Part shown: positions 25,724 to 33,404 of the stretch, piece after piece
Layout of the letters: each line of letters begins with the position of its first letter
Position numbering within the stretch: position 1 is the first letter of the stretch
NCBI RefSeq assembly: GCF_000960475.2
Contig: NZ_JZDQ02000031.1
Coordinates: 1 to 64,000 of the forward strand
DNA: 64,000 nt
DNA from: Nocardioides luteus
GTDB lineage: Bacteria > Actinomycetota > Actinomycetes > Propionibacteriales > Nocardioidaceae
Direction of reading: 5' to 3'
Notes under the pieces: generated by a model
Seen by the model: only the letters and a program-made list of their open reading frames with translations
What the model was told of the DNA's origin: nothing
Database searches by the model: none
Program-made: the position numbers and the translations under genes

Positions 25724-26827
25724 TCACTGGTTCTCCAGCGGCAGGCCCGGCGGGTTGATCTCGGACTTCTCCACGGCCTCGTTCGACAGGCCGTAGGTCT
25801 TCAGCCAGGTCGCGTACTGACCGTGCTCGATCAGGTAGTTGATCGCGTCGGCCAGCGCCTCGACCAGCCCGCTGTCCTTCTTGGTGGTCGCGGCGATCAG
25901 GCCCTGCAGCGACGCGCCCGCGCCGGAGAACGTGCCGGCGTTGCGGAACGTGTCACCGGTCCCGGCGATCTGGTAGGCGATGCCCGGGTTGGGCCCGAAG
26001 TAGGCGTCGATCTGACCCGACTCCAGGGCGGTCCAGGTCGCGGAGTTGTCGGGGAAGTACTTCACGTCCAGCTTCTTGCCCTCGGCCTTCAGCTTGGCCT
26101 GCCACTCGAGCAGGATCTTCTCCTGGTTGGTGCCCGAGCCGACCGCGACCTGGAGGCCGTCCAGGGTGCGGTAGTCGCCGCCGAACTCCCAGGTCGAGGA
26201 GCCCACGGTGGCGAAGCCGAGGTTGTCCTGGCGGTAGGAGGCGAAGTCGTACTTCTGCTTGCGCTCCTCGGTGTCGGTCACGTTCGAGATGGCGACGTCG
26301 CTGGTGCCGGCGTCGAGCCCGACGAAGAGGTTCTCCCAGGTGGCGTTGTCGAGCTCCGGCTTCAGTCCGAGCACGGCCGCGATGAGCCGGCCGAGGTCCG
26401 GCTCGGTGCCGGTGAGCGTCTTGTTGTCGGTGCCGACGAAGGCCAGCGGCGGGAACCCGGCCGGCAGCGCACCCTGGCCGATCTTGAGGGTGCCGCGGTC
26501 GAGGATCTCCTGCGGCACCTTCTTCCGGATCTCCTCGACGACCGGGACCTCGATCGTGGTCGGCTTCGCGGCGTCCCCGGCGACCTCGCCGATGCGTACG
26601 CTGGTCGTGCCGCCACCGGACTCCGTCCCGCTCTCGTCGTCGGAGCCGCGGGTGATGAGGAACGCGGCGACGATCGCGATCACCGCCACCACCGCGACGG
26701 CGGCGACGATCAACGGCGTCCGGCGACGTGGCGGGATCTCGGGTGTCGCGGGCTTCTCCGCGGTGGTGTGGGTCGTGGTGTCGGGTTCCGTCTTGCTGTC
26801 AGGTTCGGTCTTGGTGTCGTCGGACAT
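25724..26827 (-). CDS. Amino-acid type ABC transporter substrate-binding protein, membrane-anchored
   Basis: 367-residue family 3 solute-binding protein. A Thr/Lys/Glu/Pro-rich cytoplasmic tail of about 36 residues precedes a single transmembrane anchor (LIVAAVAVVAVIAIVAAFLI), with no lipobox, followed by the two-lobed binding domain from about residue 105 (LKIGQGALPAGFPP, then DLGRLIAAVLG and AISNVTDTEERK). ATG start at 26825-26827 with AGGAGATC upstream. It is the third gene of a permease-ATPase-binding-protein operon. The ligand is unknown; polar amino acids are the family norm. Confidence 0.9.
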   Translation of the reverse strand: MSDDTKTEPDSKTEPDTTTHTTAEKPATPEIPPRRRTPLIVAAVAVVAVIAIVAAFLITRGSDDESGTESGGGTTSVRIGEVAGDAAKPTTIEVPVVEEIRKKVPQEILDRGTLKIGQGALPAGFPPLAFVGTDNKTLTGTEPDLGRLIAAVLGLKPELDNATWENLFVGLDAGTSDVAISNVTDTEERKQKYDFASYRQDNLGFATVGSSTWEFGGDYRTLDGLQVAVGSGTNQEKILLEWQAKLKAEGKKLDVKYFPDNSATWTALESGQIDAYFGPNPGIAYQIAGTGDTFRNAGTFSGAGASLQGLIAATTKKDSGLVEALADAINYLIEHGQYATWLKTYGLSNEAVEKSEINPPGLPLENQ

Positions 26828-26850
26828 GGCTGATCTCCTAGGTGGTGGGG

Positions 26851-27642
26851 TTAGCGGACCTTGCCGAGGAACTCGCGGGTGCGAGCGTTCTGAGGGTGGT
26901 CGAGCACCTGGGCCGGCGGCCCCTGCTCGACCACGACGCCGCCGTCGATGAACACGACGTGGTCGGCGACGTCACGTGCGAAGCCGATCTCGTGGGAGAC
27001 GACGACCAGCGTCCTCCCGCTCCGGGCGAGCTCCTTGATGACGGCGAGCACCTCGCCGACCAGCTCGGGGTCGAGGGCGGAGGTGGGCTCGTCGAAGAGC
27101 AGCAGGTCGGGCTCGAGCGCGAGCGCGCGGGCGATCGCGACCCGCTGCTGCTGGCCGCCGGAGAGCTGGCGGGGGTAGTCGGTGCAGCGGTGCTTCAGCC
27201 CGACGCGGTCGAGCAGGTCGTACGCCTTCGTGTAGGCCGCGTCCCAGCCGGCGACCTTGTGCGCGAGCAGCGGTTCGGCGACGTTGGCGGCGACGGTGAG
27301 GTGAGGGAAGAGGTTGAAGCTCTGCGCGACGAACCCGATCCGGGCGCGCTGTCGGCGCACCTGCCGCGGGCTCAGCTCGTGGAGGCGGCCGTCGTGCTCG
27401 CGTACGCCGATCAGCTCACCGGCCACCGAGACATAGCCCAGATCCAGGGTCTCGAGGTGGTTGAGCGTACGCAGCAGCGTGGACTTGCCCGACCCGGACG
27501 GTCCGATGACGACGGTCACCGTCCCCGGAGCCAGATCGAGGTCGATCCCCTTGAGGACCGGGTGCGGGCCGAAGGCCTTGTGCGCGTTGCGGACGCGTAC
27601 GCCTTCGGTGATCTTCTCGGTGGTCTTCTCGGTGGTGGTCAT
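26851..27642 (-). CDS. Amino acid ABC transporter ATP-binding protein
   Basis: 263-residue ABC ATPase of the polar amino-acid (HisP/GlnQ) group. Walker A GPSGSGKST, the Q-loop in FVAQSFNLFPHLT, signature LSGGQQQRVAIARAL, Walker B LLLFDEPTSALDPE and the H-loop VVSHE are all intact. The N-terminus has a Thr/Glu/Lys repeat (TTTEKTTEKITE). ATG 27642 overlaps the permease stop (ATGA), implying coupled translation. Works with the permease at 27639 and the binding protein at 25724. Confidence 0.95.
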   Translation of the reverse strand: MTTTEKTTEKITEGVRVRNAHKAFGPHPVLKGIDLDLAPGTVTVVIGPSGSGKSTLLRTLNHLETLDLGYVSVAGELIGVREHDGRLHELSPRQVRRQRARIGFVAQSFNLFPHLTVAANVAEPLLAHKVAGWDAAYTKAYDLLDRVGLKHRCTDYPRQLSGGQQQRVAIARALALEPDLLLFDEPTSALDPELVGEVLAVIKELARSGRTLVVVSHEIGFARDVADHVVFIDGGVVVEQGPPAQVLDHPQNARTREFLGKVR

Positions 27643-28538
27643 CGGCGGACCTCCCAGCCGCGGGAGTAGTGACGCTCGACGTAGTGCTGGAGGACGGAGA
27701 GGACGGCGGCGAGGAGGAGGTACCAGGCGGTGCCGACCAGCAGGATGGCCACCTTGTCGCTCACATGGGTGCTCTCGAGCTGGTAGACGATGCCGAAGAG
27801 GTCGACCAGGGAGACGTAGTAGACCAGCGAGGACGCCTTGACCAGGCCGATCAGCTGGTTGACGTAGCCCGGGACGATGCTGCGCAGGGCCTGGGGGAGC
27901 ACCACCTGGCGCAGGCGTCGCCACGGGGAGAGGCCGAGCGCGTTGGCGGCTTCGATCTGGCCGTGGTCGACGGAGAGCAGCCCGCCGCGGATGATCTCGG
28001 CGGCGAAGGCGGCCTCGTTGAGGCTGAGTCCGACGACGGCGGCCACGAACGGCACCAGCAGGCCGTCGACGTCATAGGAGACCAGGCTCGGCCCGAACGG
28101 GATGTTGATCCCGATCCGCGGGAAGAAGAGGGAGGCGTTGAAGATGATGATGAGGAGTACGACGAGAGGCAGCGACCGGAAGAACCAGATGTAGAACCAG
28201 CTCAGGGCGTTGACCAGCGGGTTGCCCGACAGCCGGCCCAGGGCCAGGATCACGCCGCCGACGAAGCCCACGACCGCGCTGACCGCGGTCACCTCGAGGG
28301 TGACCAGCAGTGCGTCGAGGACCACGTCGAGCGTGAAGTAGTAGGAGATCCGGTCCCACTGGTAGGCCGGGTTGGCCGCGAGCGCGCGGACCGCCTCGAC
28401 GGTGAGGGCGAGAACGATCGCGGTGACGACCCAGCGGCCGTAGCGGCGACGCGGCGCGACTCTCCTGGTGGCCAGCGGATCCTCTGGTGGTGCTGGTGGG
28501 TCGGCCTCGGTCGTGGCCGGCGTGGCGGTGGTGGTCAT
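27639..28538 (-). CDS. Amino acid ABC transporter permease
   Basis: 299-residue membrane permease of the HisM/GlnP type. A Thr/Pro-rich cytoplasmic N-terminus is followed by the family segment FYIWFFRSLPLVVLLIIIF and the EAA loop EAANALGLSPWRRLRQVVLPQALR. An unusual extra helix near residue 35 precedes the core helices. ATG 28538 has GAGGAAG upstream and starts the operon. It is divergent from a GNAT gene across a small palindromic region at 28568-28600. Confidence 0.93.
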   Translation of the reverse strand: MTTTATPATTEADPPAPPEDPLATRRVAPRRRYGRWVVTAIVLALTVEAVRALAANPAYQWDRISYYFTLDVVLDALLVTLEVTAVSAVVGFVGGVILALGRLSGNPLVNALSWFYIWFFRSLPLVVLLIIIFNASLFFPRIGINIPFGPSLVSYDVDGLLVPFVAAVVGLSLNEAAFAAEIIRGGLLSVDHGQIEAANALGLSPWRRLRQVVLPQALRSIVPGYVNQLIGLVKASSLVYYVSLVDLFGIVYQLESTHVSDKVAILLVGTAWYLLLAAVLSVLQHYVERHYSRGWEVRR

Positions 28539-28567
28539 GGCTTCCTCGGGTCTCTGGGGGACCGCCA

Positions 28568-28600
28568 GACAAAACACATAATGTCTAGCGAGTTGCTAGA
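28568..28600. promoter_or_regulatory. Overlapping inverted repeats between ABC operon and GNAT gene
   Basis: TCTAGC at 28584-28589 mirrors GCTAGA at 28595-28600, and AGACA near 28567-28571 mirrors TGTCT at 28582-28586. The AT-rich intergenic region between two divergent genes makes an operator plausible. No regulator gene is adjacent. Confidence 0.45.
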
Positions 28601-28607
28601 GAATAGG

Positions 28608-29324
28608 ATGCCGTGCGTGACCACTGACGCGCGACCGATTGCTGAGACGAGCTCCGTTCTGGACAACATCGTCTGGGAGTCCCTCCTCGGGCCGAACCGG
28701 CATCTGGGGGAGATCTGCGGGCTGGCTGCCCGTTACGACCCGGAGGTGGCCGCGTTCGCCGGCATCGCCGAGGACTCACCGCAGGCGTGGGCGGATCTCG
28801 CAGGCCTCCTCGGGCCGGGCGGGACCTGCTTCTTCACCTCGCCGCGGCCGGTGCGCCCGCCTGCCGGATGGGAGGTCCTCGGCGGTGGCGAGGGGGTGCA
28901 GATGATCGATGCCGGGGTCGTCGCCGTGCCCGACGCCGACGTCGCTGTGTTGGGAGCGGACGACGTCCCGGAGATCCTCGACCTGGTCGCGCGCACCAAG
29001 CCCGGACCCTTCGAGCCGCGCACGATCGAGATGGGCACCTATCTCGGCATCCGCGCCGGCGGTCGTCTCGTCGCGATGGCCGGCGAGCGCAACCATCCCC
29101 GCGGCTGGACCGAGATCAGCGCGGTCTGCACCGACGCCGACTTCCGTGGGCAGGGGCTCGCCGGCCGGCTGGTCCGGGCGGTGACGTACGGCATCAACCA
29201 GCGCGGCGAGCGCGCCCTCCTGCATGCCAGCGGCACCAACGAGAACGCCATCCGGCTCTACCGCTCCCTCGGCTTCGCCCTCCGGCGCACCACCAACTTC
29301 GCCCATCTCCGTGCGCCGGGGTAG
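28608..29324 (+). CDS. GNAT family N-acetyltransferase
   Basis: 238-residue protein. An N-terminal half of uncertain fold (residues 1-100) precedes a GNAT domain with the acetyl-CoA loop DADFRGQGLAGRLVRAV and the C-terminal NENAIRLYRSLGF. The architecture fits the FR47-like group. ATG 28608 is used; an ATG at 28581 lies inside the palindromic operator region and GTG 28617 is also in frame. The acceptor substrate is unknown. It is divergent from the ABC permease and may share its control region. Confidence 0.85.
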   Translation: MPCVTTDARPIAETSSVLDNIVWESLLGPNRHLGEICGLAARYDPEVAAFAGIAEDSPQAWADLAGLLGPGGTCFFTSPRPVRPPAGWEVLGGGEGVQMIDAGVVAVPDADVAVLGADDVPEILDLVARTKPGPFEPRTIEMGTYLGIRAGGRLVAMAGERNHPRGWTEISAVCTDADFRGQGLAGRLVRAVTYGINQRGERALLHASGTNENAIRLYRSLGFALRRTTNFAHLRAPG

Positions 29325-29393
29325 GGGCGTCGGCTGCGCACAACCGGCGGTGACTGGCTACGATTGTCCCGCCGTCGCGGAGACGTACGGCAT

Positions 29394-29469
29394 GCCGGTG
29401 TAGCTCAGTTGGTAGAGCGTTCGCCTTGTAAGCGAAATGTCGCGGGTTCGACTCCTGTCACCGGCTCCA
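29394..29469 (+). tRNA. tRNA-Thr (anticodon TGT)
   Basis: 76-nt cloverleaf with acceptor GCCGGTG / CACCGGC, D-arm AGCTCAGTTGGTAGAGC, anticodon stem TTCGC/GCGAA around the loop CTTGTAA (anticodon TGT), T-arm with GGTTCGACTCC, and encoded CCA at 29467-29469. Decodes ACA. Confidence 0.97.
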
Positions 29470-29482
29470 TCCACTACTTGCC

Positions 29483-30331
29483 TCAGCGGAGCTGGGTGAC
29501 CTCGTACGTCGTCGGCGGGTTGGCGATGTCGTCCTGGGAGGCGACGAGCTCGAGCTCGCGGCGACCCGACTTCAGCGTCCGGTCGAGGATGGCGAAGAGG
29601 GTGTTGGCGGTGCGGCCGAGGGCGGCCGGGGTGGAGCCGGTCGAGAGCAGGTGGGAGAGGTAGACCGCGGCGGTGACGTCGCCGCCGCCGTTGGGCGAGA
29701 TCGGGAGCAGCGGAGTGGTGACCGACCAGGCGCCCTCGTCGGAGACCGCGACCAGGTCGAGGTGGGTGGGGTCCTTGGTGATCACCGAGGTCACGAGCAC
29801 GTTCGACGGGCCGGACTCGCGGACGATGTCGACCGCGGCGAGCACCTCCTGCAGGGTGTCGGTGGACTCGAGACCGGCCAGGAAGTTGAGCTCGAAGTGG
29901 TTGGGCGTGATCACGTCGGCGGCGGGCACGACCTCGTCGCGCATGAACTCCGGGATGCCCTCGCGCACGAACATCCCGCGCCCGACGTCGCCCATCACCG
30001 GGTCGCAGCAGTAGAGGGCCCGCGGGTTGAGCGCCTTCACGCGGCGTACGGAGTCCAGGATGATCGCGCCGACCGCCGGGTCGCCCTGGTAGCCGGACAG
30101 CACCGCGGAGACGGTGGAGAGACCGTCGCGCTCGGAGATCCCCTCGATGACCTCGGCGACCTGGTCGGCGGCCACGACCGGTCCACGCCACTCGCCGTAG
30201 CCGGTGTGGTTGGAGAAGTTGACCGTGAGCACCGGCCAGACCTCGTGACCGAGGCGCTGGATCGGGAAGACGGCCGCCGAGTTGCCGACGTAGCCGAAGG
30301 CCACGTGCGACTGGATGGAGAGGATCTGCAT
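29483..30331 (-). CDS. pdxY: Pyridoxal kinase
   Basis: 282-residue ribokinase-fold enzyme of the vitamin B6 salvage pathway that phosphorylates pyridoxal to PLP. The N-terminal ILSIQSHVAFGYVGNSAAVFP is diagnostic for PdxY/PdxK. CDPVMGD, VITPNHFELNFL and the catalytic-loop segment PNGGGDVTAAVYL are present; the usual GTGD reads GGGD, with the catalytic Asp kept. ATG start at 30329-30331. It converges with tRNA-Thr at 13 bp distance. The rhomboid gene follows upstream in the same direction with a 23-bp gap. Confidence 0.93.
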   Translation of the reverse strand: MQILSIQSHVAFGYVGNSAAVFPIQRLGHEVWPVLTVNFSNHTGYGEWRGPVVAADQVAEVIEGISERDGLSTVSAVLSGYQGDPAVGAIILDSVRRVKALNPRALYCCDPVMGDVGRGMFVREGIPEFMRDEVVPAADVITPNHFELNFLAGLESTDTLQEVLAAVDIVRESGPSNVLVTSVITKDPTHLDLVAVSDEGAWSVTTPLLPISPNGGGDVTAAVYLSHLLSTGSTPAALGRTANTLFAILDRTLKSGRRELELVASQDDIANPPTTYEVTQLR

Positions 30332-30354
30332 GGAACCAGTCTCCAACAGTCGGC

Positions 30355-30972
30355 TCAGGCGGCCTTCTTCTGGGCCTTGTTCGAGGCCTGCTTCTTGGGC
30401 GGGTCGTTGAGCATCCAGGCCGCCAGTGCGCCGCCGATCGCTCCGAAGAGGTGGCCCTGCCAGGAGACCCCGGTCTGCCCGGGGAGTACGCCGAGGAGCA
30501 GGCTGCCGTAGGCCAGGAAGATGAGTACGCCGATGACGATCTGGCCGATGCGGTGGCTGAACAGGCCGCGCATGATCAGGTAGACCAGCCAGCCGAAGAT
30601 CAGCATCGAGGTGCCGGCGGTGATGCTGCCCGGGGGCGACATCAGCCAGACGCCGACACCCCCGACCACCCAGATGATCAGCGTCGCGACGATCCCGCGG
30701 CCGACGCCCGAGGCGAGCACCAGGAAGCTGAGGACGAGCGCGGGCAGGGTGTTGCCGTAGAGGTGGGCCCAGCCGAAGTGGAGCACCGGGGCGAAGACGA
30801 TCCCGAGCAGGCCGGCGTCGGTGCGTGGCTGGATGCCGAGCGAGTCGAGCTGGTGGCCGCTGACGTAGTCGGTGGCCTCGAGCACCCACAGCATGGCGAC
30901 GAATCCGAGTGACCAAACGCCGGCCCGAAGCCAGTTGGCGCGTTTGGCCGGCGTGGGGGAATCCTGGCTCAC
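30355..30972 (-). CDS. Rhomboid family intramembrane serine protease
   Basis: 205-residue six-helix membrane protease. The HFGWAHLYGN motif (HxxxHLxxN type), the catalytic serine in AGTSMLIFG and the catalytic histidine in WQGHLFGAIGG are present. The serine motif reads GTSM where GxSG is usual, which may alter the oxyanion site. The C-terminus is a Lys-rich cytosolic tail (KKQASNKAQKKAA). GTG start at 30970-30972. It is upstream of, and possibly co-transcribed with, pdxY. Substrates unknown. Confidence 0.9.
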   Translation of the reverse strand: MSQDSPTPAKRANWLRAGVWSLGFVAMLWVLEATDYVSGHQLDSLGIQPRTDAGLLGIVFAPVLHFGWAHLYGNTLPALVLSFLVLASGVGRGIVATLIIWVVGGVGVWLMSPPGSITAGTSMLIFGWLVYLIMRGLFSHRIGQIVIGVLIFLAYGSLLLGVLPGQTGVSWQGHLFGAIGGALAAWMLNDPPKKQASNKAQKKAA

Positions 30973-30986
30973 GGGCGAAATCCTAC

Positions 30987-31562
30987 CTACCGCTCCACAG
31001 CGGCGAGTCGTTGCTCGAGGCTCCCGTAGAGGTAGGGGACCGCGGCGGGGTGGGGTCCGGTCTCGTAGAGCTCGGTCGCGAGGGCTCGCGGCGACTCCCC
31101 GGCGTGGTCGGCCGCCCAGGTGCCACCGCCCCCGGTGATCCGCCCGCCGTCGAGGGGCAGCACCGCGTCCGGCGCCAGCGCGACCCAGTGTCCGCCGTCG
31201 TCCTCGAGCCAGGCAACCGGCACCGCGTACGCCTCGCCCTCGGTCAGGTCGGCGTCGATCGAGATCCGGCGCCCGATCGGGTGGGCTCCCTGCCGGCTCC
31301 ACAGGACCGTGGTGACCTCGAGCCGATCCGTGTCGTCAGGACCCGCCGTGCCCAGGACGAGGTGGTCGGCGAAGGTCGCCCAGTCGCGTACCCCCGTGGC
31401 GGGGTACTCCGGCGGACCGGCCCGGTCCAGCAGGACCCGGCCGCCGAGCACGGCCGCCCAGGCGACGAGCAGGAGCACGACGACGGTGCCGGCGATCGTG
31501 AGCCGGCGTGAGACCGACAGCGTCGGACCGGTGATGTTCTCGCCCACGTGACCCCCGTTCAC
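30987..31562 (-). CDS. Hypothetical single-pass membrane protein
   Basis: 191-residue protein with one membrane helix near residues 22-44 (LTIAGTVVVLLLVAWAAVLGG) and an extracytoplasmic domain of about 145 residues, predicted mostly beta with several Asp/Gly turns. I recognise no family. GTG 31562 is used; GTG 31547 in frame is an alternative. It is the first of three closely spaced leftward genes (this gene, rhomboid, pdxY), so a shared transcript is likely. Confidence 0.65.
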   Translation of the reverse strand: MNGGHVGENITGPTLSVSRRLTIAGTVVVLLLVAWAAVLGGRVLLDRAGPPEYPATGVRDWATFADHLVLGTAGPDDTDRLEVTTVLWSRQGAHPIGRRISIDADLTEGEAYAVPVAWLEDDGGHWVALAPDAVLPLDGGRITGGGGTWAADHAGESPRALATELYETGPHPAAVPYLYGSLEQRLAAVER

Positions 31563-31605
31563 CGCGCCGATGGGCCGATGGCGCCGATCCTAATCCGACA
31601 GTGCC

Positions 31606-32295
31606 CTATTCAGGCAGGGACCAGTCGATCGGGGAACCGCCCTGTTCCACCAGGAGGGCGTTGGCGCGGGAGAACGGCCGGGATCCGAAGAACCCGCGGC
31701 GCGCGGAGAGCGGCGAGGGGTGGACCGACTTGATCGCGGGCACCCCGTTGAGCCGCGGCTCGAGGTTCTGCGCGTGCCGGCCCCACAGGATGGCGACCAG
31801 CGGTCCGCCGCGGCGGCCGAGGACGTCGATCGCCCGCCCGGTCACCTCCTCCCAGCCCTTCTTCGAGTGTGACGCGGGCGCGCCGGGCCGCACCGTCAGC
31901 GAGGTGTTGAGCAGCATCACCCCGCGGTCGGCCCAGGTCGAGAGGTCGCCGTGCTCGGGCATCTTCAGGTCGAGGTCGGTGGCCAGCTCGGCGTAGATGT
32001 TCCGCAGCGACGCGGGCAGCGGACGTACGTCCTTCTCGACCGCGAAGCTGAGCCCGATCGGATGCCCGATGGTCGGGTAGGGATCCTGGCCGACGATCAG
32101 GACGCGTACGTCGCGCAGCGGGCGCCGGAAGGCGTTGAAGATCCGGTCGCCGTCGGGGAGATAGGGGCGCCTGGCCGCCAGCTCGTCGCGCAGGAAACGG
32201 CCCATCTGCTCGATCTGCGGCTCGGCCGGCGCCAGCGCCTCGGCCCAGTCGGCAGCCATCAGGCCCTTGTCCACGAGTCCGGCGAGTGCGCTCAT
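31606..32295 (-). CDS. ung: Uracil-DNA glycosylase, family 1
   Basis: 229-residue base-excision repair enzyme that removes uracil from DNA. The water-activating motif GQDPYPTIGHPIGLSF, MLLNTSLTVR and the leucine-loop HPSPLSARRGFFGSRPFS are intact. ATG 32295 is preceded by TTGAGGGA. It is divergent from the LLM flavoprotein gene with 52 bp between. Confidence 0.96.
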   Translation of the reverse strand: MSALAGLVDKGLMAADWAEALAPAEPQIEQMGRFLRDELAARRPYLPDGDRIFNAFRRPLRDVRVLIVGQDPYPTIGHPIGLSFAVEKDVRPLPASLRNIYAELATDLDLKMPEHGDLSTWADRGVMLLNTSLTVRPGAPASHSKKGWEEVTGRAIDVLGRRGGPLVAILWGRHAQNLEPRLNGVPAIKSVHPSPLSARRGFFGSRPFSRANALLVEQGGSPIDWSLPE

Positions 32296-32347
32296 TCCCT
32301 CAACATATCGTTCGCCACGCCCAGGGACCCTGGATAGGTTGTGGTGT

Positions 32348-33340
32348 ATGAAGTTCGGACTCTTCATCCCGCAGGGATGGCGCTTTGACCTCGTCGGCAT
32401 CGACCCGGCCGACCAGTGGACCACGATGAAGGATCTGGCGCTCCACGCCGACGCAGGGAGCTGGGAGTCGGTCTGGGTCTACGACCACTTCCACACCACC
32501 CCGGAGCCCTCGGACCAGGCGACCCACGAGGCCTGGAGCCTGATGGCCGGCCTCGGCGCGGTGACGTCGCGGGTGCGCCTCGGCCAGATGTGCTCCTGCA
32601 TGTCCTACCGCAACCCGGCCTACCTGGCGAAGGTCGCCGCGACCGCCGACCACATCAGCGGCGGCCGGATCGAGATGGGCATCGGCGCGGGCTGGTACGA
32701 GCACGAGTGGCGGGCCTATGGCTACGGCTTCCCGGAGGCCCGTGACCGGCTCGGGATGCTCCGCGAAGGCGTCCAGATCTTCCAGCAGGCCTGGACCACG
32801 GGCGTCTCGTCGCTCGACGGGAAGTACTACCAGGTCGACGGCGCCATCTGTCAGCCGCTGCCGATCCAGAAGGGTCGCTCCGGGATTCCGCTGTGGATCG
32901 CGGGTGGTGGCGAGAAGGTGACCCTGAAGATCGCCGCTCAGTACGCCGACTACACCAACTTCGCCGGCGATGCCGAGACGTTCCAGGCGAAGTCGGAGAT
33001 CCTGCGCGGCCACTGCGACAACCTCGGCCGCGACTTCGGCGAGATCACCCGCTCCGCCAACTACAACGTCTTCATCGGCGAGACCGAGAAGGACGTCCAG
33101 GACAGGATCGACTGGTACGCCGACCACCTCACCAAGTCGCTCGGCGAGGCCGCCGGCGCGGAGCACGCCCGCCGCAGCGGCAGCCAGGGGCTGACCGGCA
33201 CGCCCGAGCAGATCGTGGAGAAGCTCAAGGCGATGGAGGAGCTGGGGATGACGTACGCCATCACCTACTTCGGCGACGCCGCCTACGACCGCTCCTCGAT
33301 CGAGCTCTTCGAGTCTCAGGTCGTTCCCGAGTTCGCCTGA
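32348..33340 (+). CDS. LLM class F420-dependent oxidoreductase
   Basis: 330-residue TIM-barrel member of the luciferase-like family. KFGLFIPQG at the N-terminus, VWVYDHFHT, GGRIEMGIGAGWYEHEW and IPLWIAGGGEKVTLKIAA fit F420-dependent actinobacterial members, though FMN use cannot be excluded. Substrate unknown. ATG 32348 gives the standard start. A GltS-like FMN protein follows 64 bp downstream in the same direction. Confidence 0.9.
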   Translation: MKFGLFIPQGWRFDLVGIDPADQWTTMKDLALHADAGSWESVWVYDHFHTTPEPSDQATHEAWSLMAGLGAVTSRVRLGQMCSCMSYRNPAYLAKVAATADHISGGRIEMGIGAGWYEHEWRAYGYGFPEARDRLGMLREGVQIFQQAWTTGVSSLDGKYYQVDGAICQPLPIQKGRSGIPLWIAGGGEKVTLKIAAQYADYTNFAGDAETFQAKSEILRGHCDNLGRDFGEITRSANYNVFIGETEKDVQDRIDWYADHLTKSLGEAAGAEHARRSGSQGLTGTPEQIVEKLKAMEELGMTYAITYFGDAAYDRSSIELFESQVVPEFA

Positions 33341-33404
33341 GCGACGCCTGCCGACACCGCCACGGACGTTTACAACGCCGTGGCGGGCCGGTAGGAAGAC
33401 TCAC

